Assembly: GCA_963662395.1 (NCBI GenBank)
Contig: OY759511.1
Span: forward strand, 1,116,001 to 1,180,000
Direction of reading: 5' to 3'
Origin: JAPOXR01 sp963662395
GTDB lineage: Bacteria; Pseudomonadota; Alphaproteobacteria; Rhodobacterales; Rhodobacteraceae
DNA length: 64,000 nucleotides
Made by a program: the position numbers and the translations under genes. The notes below the pieces were generated by a model. It was given only the letters and a program-made list of their open reading frames with translations. It ran no database searches and had not been told where the DNA came from. This document shows, piece by piece, positions 1 through 9,804 of the stretch (the stretch's first letter is position 1; every line of letters begins with the position of its first letter).

Positions 1-305
1 GGCATGGTCAGCTGGTATCTGGAACTGACCGGCGAGGAGAAGGTCACCGACGCACGAATTGGCTACCGCATTGAACCGGACTTGCATGAAGGAAGGGGCG
101 TGTGCCTCGATCCGTGGAGCGAGCCCGGTATCGACGAAGCTGGTGAGCAGGCGGTCGGGTGGGGCCGACCTTGCCGTTCCAGTGACAGGTTCCGGAATTG
201 GCCGGAGGGCCGCCGTGTCCTGAACGTAGCGGATACCGGAATTCCGGGGCAGGAGGAATCACCGGCATCGGCCATGAGCAGAGCTTGCCGGTTGCCCGGC
301 GGCAA
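1..305. other. Left-edge stretch, no recognised gene
   Basis: Downstream of the helicase gene on the minus strand. A minus-strand frame stays open from about 290 to the window edge but has no ATG start, no recognisable motif and competes with other open frames in GC-rich DNA. It may be the start of a gene continuing off the window or simply non-coding. No function is proposed. Confidence 0.25.
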
Positions 306-2660
306 TCACCCTTCGCTTCCATCGGCCAGCGAGACATAACTGGCAATGATGTGCTTGGTGCCCGAACACTCGAACTCGACAACCAGCTTGTCACCCTCCT
401 GCGACCGGACCTGCCCGTAGCCGAATTTCTGGTGGAACACCCGGACGCCCGAGGCATATTCCACATGGGCGGCGGCCTTTGCCGGTTCAACCTCCCGCCT
501 TGCAGCGCCGGCAGACCGTTCGGCCGCCCGACTGACAAGCCGCCGAAATCCGGGGGCTCCGTAACCGCCGGCCGGCTTGCTCGCCGAGCCGTCAAACCGG
601 CTGCCCGGTTTGCCAGCGGATTTCGCCCCATTGCCGAACGGGCTGGCCATGATGCCGGGAGGGGCCAGCATCTCCAGCTCCTCCCGAGGCAATTCGTCGA
701 TGAAGCGGGAATGCAGCTGTGCATTCCAGCTGCCATATTGATTGCGGTTTCCGGCACAGGAAATCGTGCAAATCTCCCTGGCGCGGGTGATACCGACATA
801 GGCCAGCCGGCGTTCCTCCTCCAGCCCCGCCGGACCCTCCTGTTCGAGCGTCCGGGCGGAGGGAAAGATGCCCTCCTCCCAGGCCGGCAGAAAAATCACC
901 GGGTATTCCAGGCCCTTCGCCGCATGCAGGGTCATGATCGAGACCCTGTCGCCCTCGGCTTCCTGCAAATTGTCGAACACCAGCGACACATGCTCCAGGA
1001 ATCCCTGGATGCTGTCGAATTCCCGGAGAGACCTGACCAACTCCTTCAGGTTCTCCACCCGTCCGTCGCCTTCGGGGGTCTTCATTCTCAGCCACATCTG
1101 CGGAAGACCCGACCCGTCGATGATCTGCTCTGCCAGGTCGAGATGGCCCATCTCGCCCCGTCGCAGAAGCTCGCTCCAGCATTCGATGTCGCCAATGAAA
1201 CCGTTCAGCCCGATTGCCGTGCGTCCGGTGAATGCGCCATCCGCCAGCAGCCTGCCGGCTGCCGCCAGCAGTGAAACTCCCTCCTGTCTGGCAAGGTTTC
1301 GAATTGTCAGCTGGGCCTTTTCTCCTACAGCCCGCCTCGGGGTATTGACGATCCTCTCGAAGGCCAGATCATCGGCCGACGACACCACCAGCCGGAAATA
1401 GGCAAGCGCGTCGCGGATTTCCTTGCGTTCGTAGAACCTGGCCCCGCCGATCACCACATAGGGCAGCCCCAGCGCCAGAAACCGATCCTCGATTTCCCGC
1501 ATCAGGAACGAGGCACGCACCAGCACCGCCATGTCGCTGAACTTGTACCGCCGCCGGCTGCCGACCGCACTGACCAGTGCCTCGATCTCGCTGCCGATCC
1601 AGCTGGCCTCCGCCTTGCCATCCCAGTGACCAATCAGCTGCACCTTCTCTCCCCCGGGCAAATCGGTCCACAACTCCTTGCCGAGCCGATTCCGGTTATT
1701 GCCGATCACGGCACCGGCCACGGCCAGGATGTGCCTGGTTGACCGGTAATTCTGTTCGAGCCGGACGACCGTTACCCCGTCAAAATGCCGATCGAAGGCC
1801 AGGATGTTGCCGACATCGGCGCCTCTCCAGCCATAGATCGACTGATCCTCGTCGCCGACACAGCAGATATTGCTCCGGCCCTGGGCAAACAGTCGCAACC
1901 AGGCGTATTGGGCGGTGTTGATATCCTGGTATTCGTCGACAAGGATATATTTGAACCTGCGTTGATATCCGGCCAGCAACTCCTCATCCTGGCGCAACAA
2001 CTCGACAACAAGCAGGATCAGGTCGCCAAAATCCACGGAATTCAGGATCTCGAGCCGTTGCTGATACTCCTGGTAGAGATCTACCACCCTTCCCTCGAAG
2101 GAACGGCGCTGCGAGGCCGGCACATCGGACGGCAACCAGCACTGGTTCTTCCACCGGTCTATCGTTGCCGACAGTTGCCTGGCCGGCCATTTCTTTTCGT
2201 CGATGCCGCTGGCAGTGATGACCTGCTTGAGCAGGCGGGTCTGATCATCGCTGTCCAGGATGGTGAAATTCGGTTTCCGGCCGGCCCGCTCGGAGTGCTC
2301 CCGGAGAATCCTGGCCGAAATGGCATGGAACGTCCCGAGCCAGGGAAACGAGCCAATCTGCATCGGCACGGTCCTCTCGACCCGCTCCCGCATCTCGGCC
2401 GCAGCCTTGTTGGTGAAGGTCACCGCCAGGATCTGCGATGGCCAGGCTCTCCCGGTACACAGGATATGGGCAATTCGGGCCGTCAATGTTCGCGTCTTGC
2501 CGGTCCCGGCACCGGCCAGCACCAGGACCGGTCCGTCCAGCGCCTCGACCGCCTCGAGTTGTCCTGGATTGAGATCCCGAAGATATGGCGAGATTTCCGG
2601 ATCGGCATTCGGCATTGGCGAGTTTCTCGATTCTGCCAAAGAAATTCTTTCGTTTTTCAT
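306..2660 (-). CDS. uvrD: UvrD/PcrA-type superfamily 1 DNA helicase
   Basis: ATP-dependent 3'-5' DNA helicase of the UvrD/PcrA/Rep family, expected in nucleotide excision repair, mismatch repair and clearing of replication forks in the cytoplasm. The 784-residue product carries the full SF1A motif set in order: Walker A (AGAGTGKT, residues 49-56), the DEYQD Walker B motif, EDQSIYGWRGA (motif III), EQNYRST (motif IV), TLHAAKGLEY (motif V) and YVGITRA (motif VI). The C-terminal tail ends in a Tudor-like segment (VFHQKFGYGQVRSQEGDKLV), as in UvrD/PcrA, which in PcrA contacts RNA polymerase. Length is normal. An in-frame Met at residue 16 is an alternative start. It is divergent from pyruvate carboxylase across a 182-bp gap that must hold both promoters. 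UvrD versus PcrA naming cannot be settled from sequence alone. Confidence 0.95.
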   Translation of the reverse strand: MKNERISLAESRNSPMPNADPEISPYLRDLNPGQLEAVEALDGPVLVLAGAGTGKTRTLTARIAHILCTGRAWPSQILAVTFTNKAAAEMRERVERTVPMQIGSFPWLGTFHAISARILREHSERAGRKPNFTILDSDDQTRLLKQVITASGIDEKKWPARQLSATIDRWKNQCWLPSDVPASQRRSFEGRVVDLYQEYQQRLEILNSVDFGDLILLVVELLRQDEELLAGYQRRFKYILVDEYQDINTAQYAWLRLFAQGRSNICCVGDEDQSIYGWRGADVGNILAFDRHFDGVTVVRLEQNYRSTRHILAVAGAVIGNNRNRLGKELWTDLPGGEKVQLIGHWDGKAEASWIGSEIEALVSAVGSRRRYKFSDMAVLVRASFLMREIEDRFLALGLPYVVIGGARFYERKEIRDALAYFRLVVSSADDLAFERIVNTPRRAVGEKAQLTIRNLARQEGVSLLAAAGRLLADGAFTGRTAIGLNGFIGDIECWSELLRRGEMGHLDLAEQIIDGSGLPQMWLRMKTPEGDGRVENLKELVRSLREFDSIQGFLEHVSLVFDNLQEAEGDRVSIMTLHAAKGLEYPVIFLPAWEEGIFPSARTLEQEGPAGLEEERRLAYVGITRAREICTISCAGNRNQYGSWNAQLHSRFIDELPREELEMLAPPGIMASPFGNGAKSAGKPGSRFDGSASKPAGGYGAPGFRRLVSRAAERSAGAARREVEPAKAAAHVEYASGVRVFHQKFGYGQVRSQEGDKLVVEFECSGTKHIIASYVSLADGSEG

Positions 2661-2842
2661 GCGGCCGTCATATCTGAACTCTGGCAGGTGTAAAGCAAAA
2701 AGTTCTTGTTATGTTCCAATTGTCGGCAATGCATGCCACAAACGCAATGAACACTGCGAATTGTGTGGAATTCCGCGACTTGTTGAGGCATTTCCGGTGA
2801 CGACCTGCACAAATCGCGATTGCCTGCCGACCAGGCGGCAGG

Positions 2843-5800
2843 ATGGTAGAGACCAGCACGGATGATATGCCGGACTTCAACAAGATCCTGATCGCCAACC
2901 GCGGCGAGATTGCCGTTCGCATCATGCGGGCAGCCAACGAACTCGGCAAACGGACCGTTGCCGTCTTTGCCGAAGAAGACAAGCTGTCGCTCCACAGGTT
3001 CAAATCCGATGAAGCCTACAGGATCGGACAGGGGCTGGGGCCGGTCGAGGCATATCTCTCCATCGACGAAGTCATGCGGATTGCCCGTCAATGCGGCGCC
3101 GATGCGATTCATCCCGGCTACGGGCTGCTCTCCGAAAACCCGGAACTGGTCGATGCCTGCGAGTGCGAGGGAATTGCCTTCATCGGCCCGTCCGGCAACT
3201 CCATGCGGCTCCTCGGGGACAAGGCATCGGCTCGGCAAGTTGCCATCGAGGCCGGCGTTCCGGTGGTTCCGGCTACCGACCCGTTGCCGGACGACATGGA
3301 TCTGGTCCGGGAAATGGCGGCCGAAATCGGGTATCCGCTGATGCTCAAGGCGGCCTGGGGAGGCGGAGGGCGCGGCATGCGCCGGATCGAGTCCGCCGAC
3401 GAGCTGGAAGCGAATGTCAACGAGGGGCGAAGCGAAGCCCGGGCGGCCTTTGGCAATGACGCCTGCTTCCTCGAGAGGCTGATACACAACGCCAGGCATG
3501 TGGAAGTTCAGATACTCGGTGACACCGAGGGGAATGTCATCCATCTCCATGAGCGGGACTGCTCCATTCAGCGGCGCAACCAGAAAATCGTCGAGCGTGC
3601 GCCAGCCCCCTTCCTCAGCGCCAGCCAGCGGCAGGAGGTTTGCAGCTTCGGCGTCGGTATCGCCAGGCATAACTGCTATGTGAATGCCGGGACTGTCGAG
3701 TTCCTCATGGATGTCGATACCGGCCGGTTCCACTTCATTGAAGTCAATCCGCGCATCCAGGTCGAACACACCGTGACCGAGGAGGTGACCGGCATCGACA
3801 TCGTCAGGGCGCAAATCCTGATTGCCGAGGGGGCGAGCCTCTGGCAGGCGACCGGCATCGACTCCCAGGAGGATGTCGACCTCAACGGTCATGCGATCCA
3901 GACCAGGATCACCACCGAGGATCCGCTCAACAATTTCATTCCCGACTACGGGAGGATCGTCGCCTACAGGTCGGCAACCGGTTTCGGAATTCGCCTCGAC
4001 GAGGGAACCGCATATTCGGGCGGGATCATCACCCGCTATTACGATTCGCTTCTGGTCAAGGTGACGGCCTGGGCGCCGACAGCCGACGGCGCGGTCCGGC
4101 GGATGGGCCGGGCGTTGCGCGAGTTCAGGATCCGCGGCGTTGCCACCAATATCGTGTTTGTCGAGAATCTCTTGCGGCACCCGGCATTCCTGTCCAATGA
4201 CTACTCGACAGCCTTCATCGACCGGACGCCGGACCTGTTCCGGTTCCGCGAGCGCCGTGACCGGGCGACCAGGATTCTCCGCTACATCGCCGACACCACC
4301 GTAAACGGAAACCTGGAGATCGCCGGACGGGAAAGGCCACCGGCCGCGGCGAAGATACCGGTATTGCCGCGCCTCAGGGACCAGACCCCTGCCATCACCC
4401 CTCGCAGAATCCTGACCGAGCGCGGTCCGACCGGGCTTGCCGACTGGGTGATCGGCCAGCGGCGGCTGCTCGTTACCGACACCACGATGCGTGATGCCCA
4501 CCAATCCATCCTGGCAACCCGGATGCGATCCTACGACATCGTCAATTCCTCCGAAGCGTATTCGCGAAACCTGTCCGGTCTGTTTTCACTGGAATGCTGG
4601 GGCGGCGCGACCTTCGATGCATCCTACCGGTTCCTGAAGGAATGCCCGTGGCAGAGATTGCGTGACATCCGCGCCGGCGCACCCGACATCATGACCCAGA
4701 TGCTTCTCCGGGGTGCCAACGGCGTCGGATACACCAACTATCCGGACAATGTGGTGCAGTTCTTTGTCAGGCAGGCAGCGAAGACCGGCATCGACATCTT
4801 CAGGATCTTCGACAGCCTCAACTGGACCGAGAACATGCGGGTGGCGATTGATGCGGTGCTGGAGACCGGGCGCGTCTGCGAGGCGGCCATCTGTTACACC
4901 GGTGACATCTCCAACCCCGACAGGTCCAAATATGACCTGCATTACTACCTGGCCATTGCCAGGCAGCTCAAGGCAGCTGGCGTTCACTTCCTTGCCATCA
5001 AGGACATGTCGGGAATCCTGAAGCCGGCAGCGACCCGGGTGCTGGTGACTGCGCTCCGTGAAGAGGTGGGGTTGCCGATCCATATCCACACCCACGATAC
5101 CAGCGGCATGGGCGTGGCGGTGACGCTCGCAGCCTGCGAGGCTGGTGCCGATATCGTCGATGCAGCCGTCGATTCGTTTTCCGGAGGCACCTCGCAGCCT
5201 TGCCTCGGATCGATTGTCGAATCCCTGGCGCACACCGATCGCGACACCGGGCTGGATATTTCGGCCATACGGGAGTTGTCCGAATACTGGTCGGGTGTGC
5301 GATCCCTGTATACCGCTTTCGACGAAGGGCTCCCGGCCCCGGTGTCGGAGATATTCCTGCACGAAATGCCCGGCGGGCAATTCTCGAACCTGAAAGCCCA
5401 GGCCCGTTCGCTGGGCCTTGGTGATCGCTGGGCCGACATTGCCGAGGCCTATGCCGAGGCCAACCGGATGTTTGGCGACATCGTCAAGGTCACGCCGACA
5501 TCGAAGGTTGTCGGTGACATGGCGCTGATGATGGTCAGCCAGGGGGTGTCCAGGGAAGAGATCGAAGACCCGGAAGTCGAGGTGTCGTTTCCTTCCTCGG
5601 TTGTCGAGTTGATGCGTGGCGACATCGGACAGCCGGCAGGCGGCTTCCCCGCCGCCCTGCAGAAGAAGGTTCTCAAGGGGAAGCAACCGATTACCGTGCG
5701 TCCAGGCACGCTGCTTGACGCGGTGGACATCGAGGGGTGCAGGGTCGAACTCTCGGAGCGACTGGACGGATTTGACGTCGATGACGAGGACCTCGCCGGA

Positions 5801-6337
5801 TACCTCATGTATCCGGGTGTCTTTCTGGACTACATGGAGCATCACCTGCAATACGGACCCGTGCGTACCCTGCCGACACGTGTGTTCTTCTACGGGATGC
5901 AGCCAGGAGAGATGATCAGCGCCGAAATCGATCCGGGAAAGATCCTCGAGATTCAGCTCCAGGCTGTCGGCACCACGAGGGATGACGGCAGTGTCCGGGT
6001 GTTCTTCGAGTTGAATGGACAGCCCCGAACCGTTCGGATCGTCGACCGCAGTTTTGCCGCCTCGGCGCCGCAGCCCGTCCTGGCCGATGACAGGAACCCG
6101 GACCATGTCGGCGCTCCCATGCCCGGCACCGTTGCCTCGATTTCCGTACAGGAGGGCCAGCGAATCGAGAAGGGAGAAGTCCTGCTTACCATCGAGGCGA
6201 TGAAGATGGAGGTCGGTGTCTACTCGGAGCGAGCCGGCACGGTCGGTGCGATCCATGTCAGGGCCGGGCAGGGATTTGAAACCAAGCAGTTGCTGGTCGA
6301 ACTGCTGCCGGAAAATGACCCCGACATTGCAGGATAG
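2843..6337 (+). CDS. pyc: Pyruvate carboxylase
   Basis: Biotin enzyme that carboxylates pyruvate to oxaloacetate with ATP and bicarbonate; the main anaplerotic step of many alphaproteobacteria. The 1,164-residue single-chain layout is that of the family: biotin carboxylase domain (about 10-460, starting at KILIANRGEIAVRI and including the ATP-grasp glycine loop GGGGRGMR), carboxyltransferase domain (from about 546, TTMRDAHQS, with LLRGANGVGYTNYPDN), the PYC tetramerisation region and a C-terminal biotinyl domain with EAMKME, biotin being attached at Lys1121. The ATG at 2843 has AGGCGG four bases upstream; ATG 2867 (MPDFNK) is an equally acceptable start. The terC gene follows after 65 bp on the same strand. 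The long minus-strand frames beneath it are shadows. Confidence 0.97.
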   Translation: MVETSTDDMPDFNKILIANRGEIAVRIMRAANELGKRTVAVFAEEDKLSLHRFKSDEAYRIGQGLGPVEAYLSIDEVMRIARQCGADAIHPGYGLLSENPELVDACECEGIAFIGPSGNSMRLLGDKASARQVAIEAGVPVVPATDPLPDDMDLVREMAAEIGYPLMLKAAWGGGGRGMRRIESADELEANVNEGRSEARAAFGNDACFLERLIHNARHVEVQILGDTEGNVIHLHERDCSIQRRNQKIVERAPAPFLSASQRQEVCSFGVGIARHNCYVNAGTVEFLMDVDTGRFHFIEVNPRIQVEHTVTEEVTGIDIVRAQILIAEGASLWQATGIDSQEDVDLNGHAIQTRITTEDPLNNFIPDYGRIVAYRSATGFGIRLDEGTAYSGGIITRYYDSLLVKVTAWAPTADGAVRRMGRALREFRIRGVATNIVFVENLLRHPAFLSNDYSTAFIDRTPDLFRFRERRDRATRILRYIADTTVNGNLEIAGRERPPAAAKIPVLPRLRDQTPAITPRRILTERGPTGLADWVIGQRRLLVTDTTMRDAHQSILATRMRSYDIVNSSEAYSRNLSGLFSLECWGGATFDASYRFLKECPWQRLRDIRAGAPDIMTQMLLRGANGVGYTNYPDNVVQFFVRQAAKTGIDIFRIFDSLNWTENMRVAIDAVLETGRVCEAAICYTGDISNPDRSKYDLHYYLAIARQLKAAGVHFLAIKDMSGILKPAATRVLVTALREEVGLPIHIHTHDTSGMGVAVTLAACEAGADIVDAAVDSFSGGTSQPCLGSIVESLAHTDRDTGLDISAIRELSEYWSGVRSLYTAFDEGLPAPVSEIFLHEMPGGQFSNLKAQARSLGLGDRWADIAEAYAEANRMFGDIVKVTPTSKVVGDMALMMVSQGVSREEIEDPEVEVSFPSSVVELMRGDIGQPAGGFPAALQKKVLKGKQPITVRPGTLLDAVDIEGCRVELSERLDGFDVDDEDLAGYLMYPGVFLDYMEHHLQYGPVRTLPTRVFFYGMQPGEMISAEIDPGKILEIQLQAVGTTRDDGSVRVFFELNGQPRTVRIVDRSFAASAPQPVLADDRNPDHVGAPMPGTVASISVQEGQRIEKGEVLLTIEAMKMEVGVYSERAGTVGAIHVRAGQGFETKQLLVELLPENDPDIAG

Positions 6338-6402
6338 GTCTGTCCGGACAAGAACCCTGGAGGCAGGCCGGCCAGAAACACCGTCGGCCGGGCGGGATCA
6401 GC

Positions 6403-7146
6403 ATGGCTGAATTGCTGGCGAATCCGGCGGTCTGGGCCAGCTTTCTGTCCTTGACGATCCTCGAGATCGTCCTCGGCGTGGACAATGTGCTGTTCATTTC
6501 GATAGCAGCTTCGAAGCTTCCCGAACACCAGCGCCGCCAGGCGCGGCTCATTGGCCTCGGCCTTGGCATGCTCATGCGGATCCTGCTGCTGTTTGCAATT
6601 TCGTGGATTGCTTCGCTTACCAGGCCGATATTTTCCGTTCTTGACCAGACCGTCAGCTGGCGTGACATCATCCTCATTGCCGGCGGGCTTTTCCTGATCT
6701 GGAAATCGGCAAACGAGATCTTCACCGAGTTGGAGGACAGGCACAGCCAGCGACGGTCCCGGCACACCGGGTTCTGGTCGGTGATCGTGCAGATCATCAT
6801 TCTCGATGCCGTGTTCTCGCTGGACTCGGTCATCACCGCTGTCGGAATTGCCGAGCATATCGAGGTCATGGTTGCTGCAATCATCATTGCCGTGATTGTC
6901 ATGATGTTCTTTGCCGAAGGCTTGTCGTCATTCGTCGAGAGACACCCGTCGGCCAAGATGCTTGCACTTGCCTTCCTGGCCATGGTCGGCCTGGCACTGG
7001 TCTCGGATGGGCTGCACCACCATATCGACCGGGAGTACATCTACGCCGCCATGCTGTTTGCCTGCCTGGTTGAAACCCTCAACCTCATCCGCTCGTCACG
7101 GCGCGAAAAGGCAGGTCACGACGACCGTCCGGCGAGCCGGGATTGA
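6403..7146 (+). CDS. TerC-family integral membrane protein
   Basis: Member of the TerC/Alx family of multi-spanning inner-membrane proteins, linked to metal-ion (manganese) export or loading of exported metalloproteins. The 247-residue protein has about seven hydrophobic segments and the family's two half-site acidic motifs: EIVLGVDNVLFI near residue 21-32 and ILDAVFSLDSVITAVG near residue 130-145, with Asp in each repeat. The start has GGGCGGGA nine bases upstream. The spacing after pyc (65 bp) allows cotranscription, but no functional tie to pyruvate carboxylase is known. The substrate cannot be told from sequence. Confidence 0.9.
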   Translation: MAELLANPAVWASFLSLTILEIVLGVDNVLFISIAASKLPEHQRRQARLIGLGLGMLMRILLLFAISWIASLTRPIFSVLDQTVSWRDIILIAGGLFLIWKSANEIFTELEDRHSQRRSRHTGFWSVIVQIIILDAVFSLDSVITAVGIAEHIEVMVAAIIIAVIVMMFFAEGLSSFVERHPSAKMLALAFLAMVGLALVSDGLHHHIDREYIYAAMLFACLVETLNLIRSSRREKAGHDDRPASRD

Positions 7147-7259
7147 CAGCAACCCAGAATTTGCGACCACCACTTTTTCCCTTGCGCAGTGGCCTGCCGA
7201 AAACTAGAACCGCCTCATTCCAGCAGGCCGGAGTAGCTGACCGGCTCATTTTCTGGATG

Positions 7260-7334
7260 GCGGGCGTAGCTCAGAGGTAGAGCACAACCTTGCCAAGGTT
7301 GGGGTCGTGGGTTCGAATCCCATCGCCCGCTCCA
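7260..7334 (+). tRNA. tRNA-Gly (anticodon GCC)
   Basis: A full cloverleaf can be drawn: acceptor stem GCGGGCG/CGCCCGC, D-stem GCTC/GAGC (7269-7283), anticodon stem CAACC/GGTTG with the seven-base loop TTGCCAA giving anticodon GCC at 7292-7294, T-arm GTGGG-TTCGAAT-CCCAT and encoded CCA at 7332-7334. It reads GGC and GGU codons. It stands alone between terC and the EamA gene. Confidence 0.96.
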
Positions 7335-7625
7335 AATCGCATGATCAGGCCCGGCGACTGATCAGGAAACCACCGTAAGGAGCCGGTTGGAATCCGCTGT
7401 GGCCGACCGGCGTGCCGGTTCGGCACCGAAGGGACGGCTTCCGACTCTTGCATTCCGCAGACCCATGACGATCCCTCTGCCCCGGCCCCTTTCCGCACGG
7501 GCCTCGAATCGGCGCCGCCGCCGGACCAATCCGGAGGGAAGCCTGACAGTGACCATCCCTGAACACGGCGCTCACTCGGCTGGAGCCTCGGCCCTGGGCA
7601 TCCGATCCTGAACGCGCGCCACAAT

Positions 7626-8492
7626 GTGCCGCTTGGCAGTTTTGCCTTGCTGAGCGAAATCGCCCTGTCGATCGTCATCGCCAGCTCCGCCAAGCTGGTA
7701 TCCGATACGGTATCGGTCGCGGTCTTTCTCCTGTTCCGGTACCTGTTCAGCCTGCCGCCGCTCCTGGTGTTTGGACTCTGGCAGCACGGCCGGACGGTCC
7801 TGGTGGTGCAGAACGTCCGGGCGCTCGTCTGGCGAAGTGTCTTCGGCCTGACTGGACTCACCTGCTGGCTGCTGGCGGTCTCGAAGATCGAAATCACCAA
7901 GGCAACGGCGATTGCCCAGACGTTGCCGGCGTTCATCACCGTCCTGGCTCCGCTATTGTTGGGTGACGTCATCGGTTTGCGCCGCTGGATTGCCGTTGCA
8001 GCCGGATTGATCGGGGCCCTGGTGGTGCTGCGGCCGGATCTTGAAGGATGGTTTCAGACGGGAGTCGCCTATGCCCTGGCCGCGCCCTTCTTTGCCGCGC
8101 TGATGCTCATATTCCTGCAAAAGCTGGGAGCAAGCGACCCGCCGATCAAGTCCACGCTCATCTACAACATTTTCGGTGCCGCGGTATTCTCGTTGTGGTG
8201 CGCGACCAGCGACGTCGACTGGCCGTCAATCCCGGCAGAATTCGCCATCCTGGTCGCCTGCGGTCTTCTGGCGAGCCTCCAGCAATGGCTGATGGCTCTC
8301 AGCCACAAACTGGCTCCAGCCAGCACACTGGCTCCGCTGCACTATTTTGCAGTTCCGCTGTCAATCGCCGCCGGTGTCGTGGTTTTCGGCGAGGAGATCA
8401 CGATTGCATTCCTGACCGGTACCTCGATCATCGTCGGATCGACCTATTACATCCTGGTCCGGGAGAGAAAGGCACGGCAGCGCGGACGGTAA
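7626..8492 (+). CDS. EamA/DMT-superfamily transporter
   Basis: Ten-segment inner-membrane exporter of the drug/metabolite transporter superfamily, a group that moves amino acids, metabolites or drugs. The 288-residue product is hydrophobic throughout and shows the two EamA half-repeats, the first ending around LKATAIAQTLP-like sequence (here ITKATAIAQTLPAFITVLAPLLLG) and the second ending with APLHYFAVPLSIAAGVVVFGEE, both typical of the family. The start used here is GTG at 7626; no strong ribosome site is visible, and the frame is open somewhat further upstream without an ATG. It stands 79 bp before hisB. The substrate is unknown. Confidence 0.85.
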   Translation: MPLGSFALLSEIALSIVIASSAKLVSDTVSVAVFLLFRYLFSLPPLLVFGLWQHGRTVLVVQNVRALVWRSVFGLTGLTCWLLAVSKIEITKATAIAQTLPAFITVLAPLLLGDVIGLRRWIAVAAGLIGALVVLRPDLEGWFQTGVAYALAAPFFAALMLIFLQKLGASDPPIKSTLIYNIFGAAVFSLWCATSDVDWPSIPAEFAILVACGLLASLQQWLMALSHKLAPASTLAPLHYFAVPLSIAAGVVVFGEEITIAFLTGTSIIVGSTYYILVRERKARQRGR

Positions 8493-8571
8493 CCGGTCGG
8501 AACAAAGGGTTAACAAGTCGGTCCGGGTCGCGTACATGCCATCGCATCCTGGTTGCAGCCGGAGACTGTCA

Positions 8572-9165
8572 ATGCGAACCGCCACCGTCGAGCGAACAAC
8601 ATCCGAAACCAGGGTCAGGGCAACCGTCAACCTGGATGGCAGCGGGACCAGCGCCTGCCGGACCAATATCGGCTTCCTTGACCACATGCTTGAACAGTTT
8701 TCCAGACATTCGATGATCGATCTGGAAGTCGAGGCCACAGGCGATACCTTCATTGATGATCACCATACGGTGGAGGATGTCGGACTCGTCATCGGCCAGG
8801 CATTCACCCGGGCCATTGGCGACAAGCAGGGCATTTGCCGATATGGCTCCTGCCAACTGCCGATGGATGATGCTTGGATCGATGTCGCTCTGGACATATC
8901 CGGCCGTCCGTACCTGGCCTGGCAGGTCGACATTCCGGCGGCAAAGGTCGGCACTTTCGATACCGAGTTGATACGCGAGTTCTTTCAGGCCTTCGCGATG
9001 CAGGCCGGGATCACGCTGCACGCGTCGAAGCGCGGTGGTTTCAACTCCCATCACATCGCCGAAGCCACATTCAAGGCGGTGGCCCGCGCCTTGCGAATGG
9101 CGGCCGGGCTGGATGTTCGGAATGCCGACAGGATTCCCTCGACCAAGGGCCGGCTCCAGGCATGA
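8572..9165 (+). CDS. hisB: Imidazoleglycerol-phosphate dehydratase
   Basis: Sixth step of histidine synthesis: dehydrates imidazole glycerol phosphate to imidazole acetol phosphate with manganese. The 197-residue monofunctional enzyme has the signature segments GFLDHMLEQFSRH, DDHHTVEDVG and HHIAEATFKA, whose histidines and glutamates bind the metals. The ATG at 8572 is chosen over the longer frame from 8536 because GGAG lies seven bases before it and the protein then begins MRTATVERTT like its homologues. There is no fused phosphatase domain, as usual in alphaproteobacteria. Its TGA overlaps the ATG of hisH by four bases (ATGA), so the two are translationally coupled. Confidence 0.96.
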   Translation: MRTATVERTTSETRVRATVNLDGSGTSACRTNIGFLDHMLEQFSRHSMIDLEVEATGDTFIDDHHTVEDVGLVIGQAFTRAIGDKQGICRYGSCQLPMDDAWIDVALDISGRPYLAWQVDIPAAKVGTFDTELIREFFQAFAMQAGITLHASKRGGFNSHHIAEATFKAVARALRMAAGLDVRNADRIPSTKGRLQA

Positions 9166-9800
9166 AGGTTGCAATTGTCGATTACCGTACCGGCAACCTG
9201 CACTCTGTCGAGAAGAGCTTCCGCCGGGTCGCCGGTGACCTTGGCGGCATTGATGTCAGGCTTGCCAGCTGCCCGGAAGACATCCTGGCCGCCGACCGTA
9301 TCGTGTTGCCGGGCGTAGGCGCATTCGCTGCATGCCGAAATGCACTCGCCGAGAGCGGACTGCGCGACCCGGTCGAACACTCGGCCATGGCCAGGAAGGT
9401 GCCACTGTTCGGTATCTGCGTGGGAATGCAGTTGCTGGCAACAATCGGCCTTGAAGCGGCCGAAACACCGGGCTTCGGCTGGATCCCCGGCCGCGTGGAA
9501 AAAATCCGTCCGGATGATGCATCGCTCAAGATCCCCCATATGGGCTGGAACGACCTGACGGCGAGCCGGCCGCACCCGCTACTGGACGGGATTTCGCCCG
9601 GGACCGATGTCTATTTTGTCCACTCCTATCATTTTGTCCCCGATGACCGGCGCGATGCCATCGCTCGTGCAGATTACGGCGGTGAACTGGTTGCCGCCAT
9701 CGCCTCCGGCAACATCGCCGGCGTGCAGTTTCACCCGGAAAAAAGCCAGAAGGCGGGCCTGGCGATCATCAGGAATTTCCTGACCTGGACTCCGGGCTGA
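9162..9800 (+). CDS. hisH: Imidazole glycerol phosphate synthase, glutaminase subunit
   Basis: Class I glutamine amidotransferase that feeds ammonia to HisF in making imidazole glycerol phosphate and AICAR. The 212-residue protein carries the nucleophile Cys86 in GICVGMQLL, the oxyanion region LPGVGAF and the His-Glu pair in VQFHPEKSQ. It starts inside the hisB stop (ATGA) and precedes hisA by four bases, so it is part of a polycistronic his block in the order B-H-A-F-E. Confidence 0.96.
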   Translation: MKVAIVDYRTGNLHSVEKSFRRVAGDLGGIDVRLASCPEDILAADRIVLPGVGAFAACRNALAESGLRDPVEHSAMARKVPLFGICVGMQLLATIGLEAAETPGFGWIPGRVEKIRPDDASLKIPHMGWNDLTASRPHPLLDGISPGTDVYFVHSYHFVPDDRRDAIARADYGGELVAAIASGNIAGVQFHPEKSQKAGLAIIRNFLTWTPG

Positions 9801-9804
9801 CCTC

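Noticed and set aside
2657..4504. 615-codon minus-strand frame
   Set aside because: Antisense shadow of pyruvate carboxylase in GC-rich DNA, with no family motif; the same holds for 4586-6256.
7260..7334. tRNA-Gly as attachment site of the island
   Set aside because: The integrase is 5 kb away beyond the intact his block, and no second copy of the tRNA 3' end was seen near the island ends.
7271..7972. Long minus-strand frame ending GDGIRTHDPNLGKV
   Set aside because: It is antisense to the EamA gene, and its tail is read from the tRNA-Gly; a known type of false gene.
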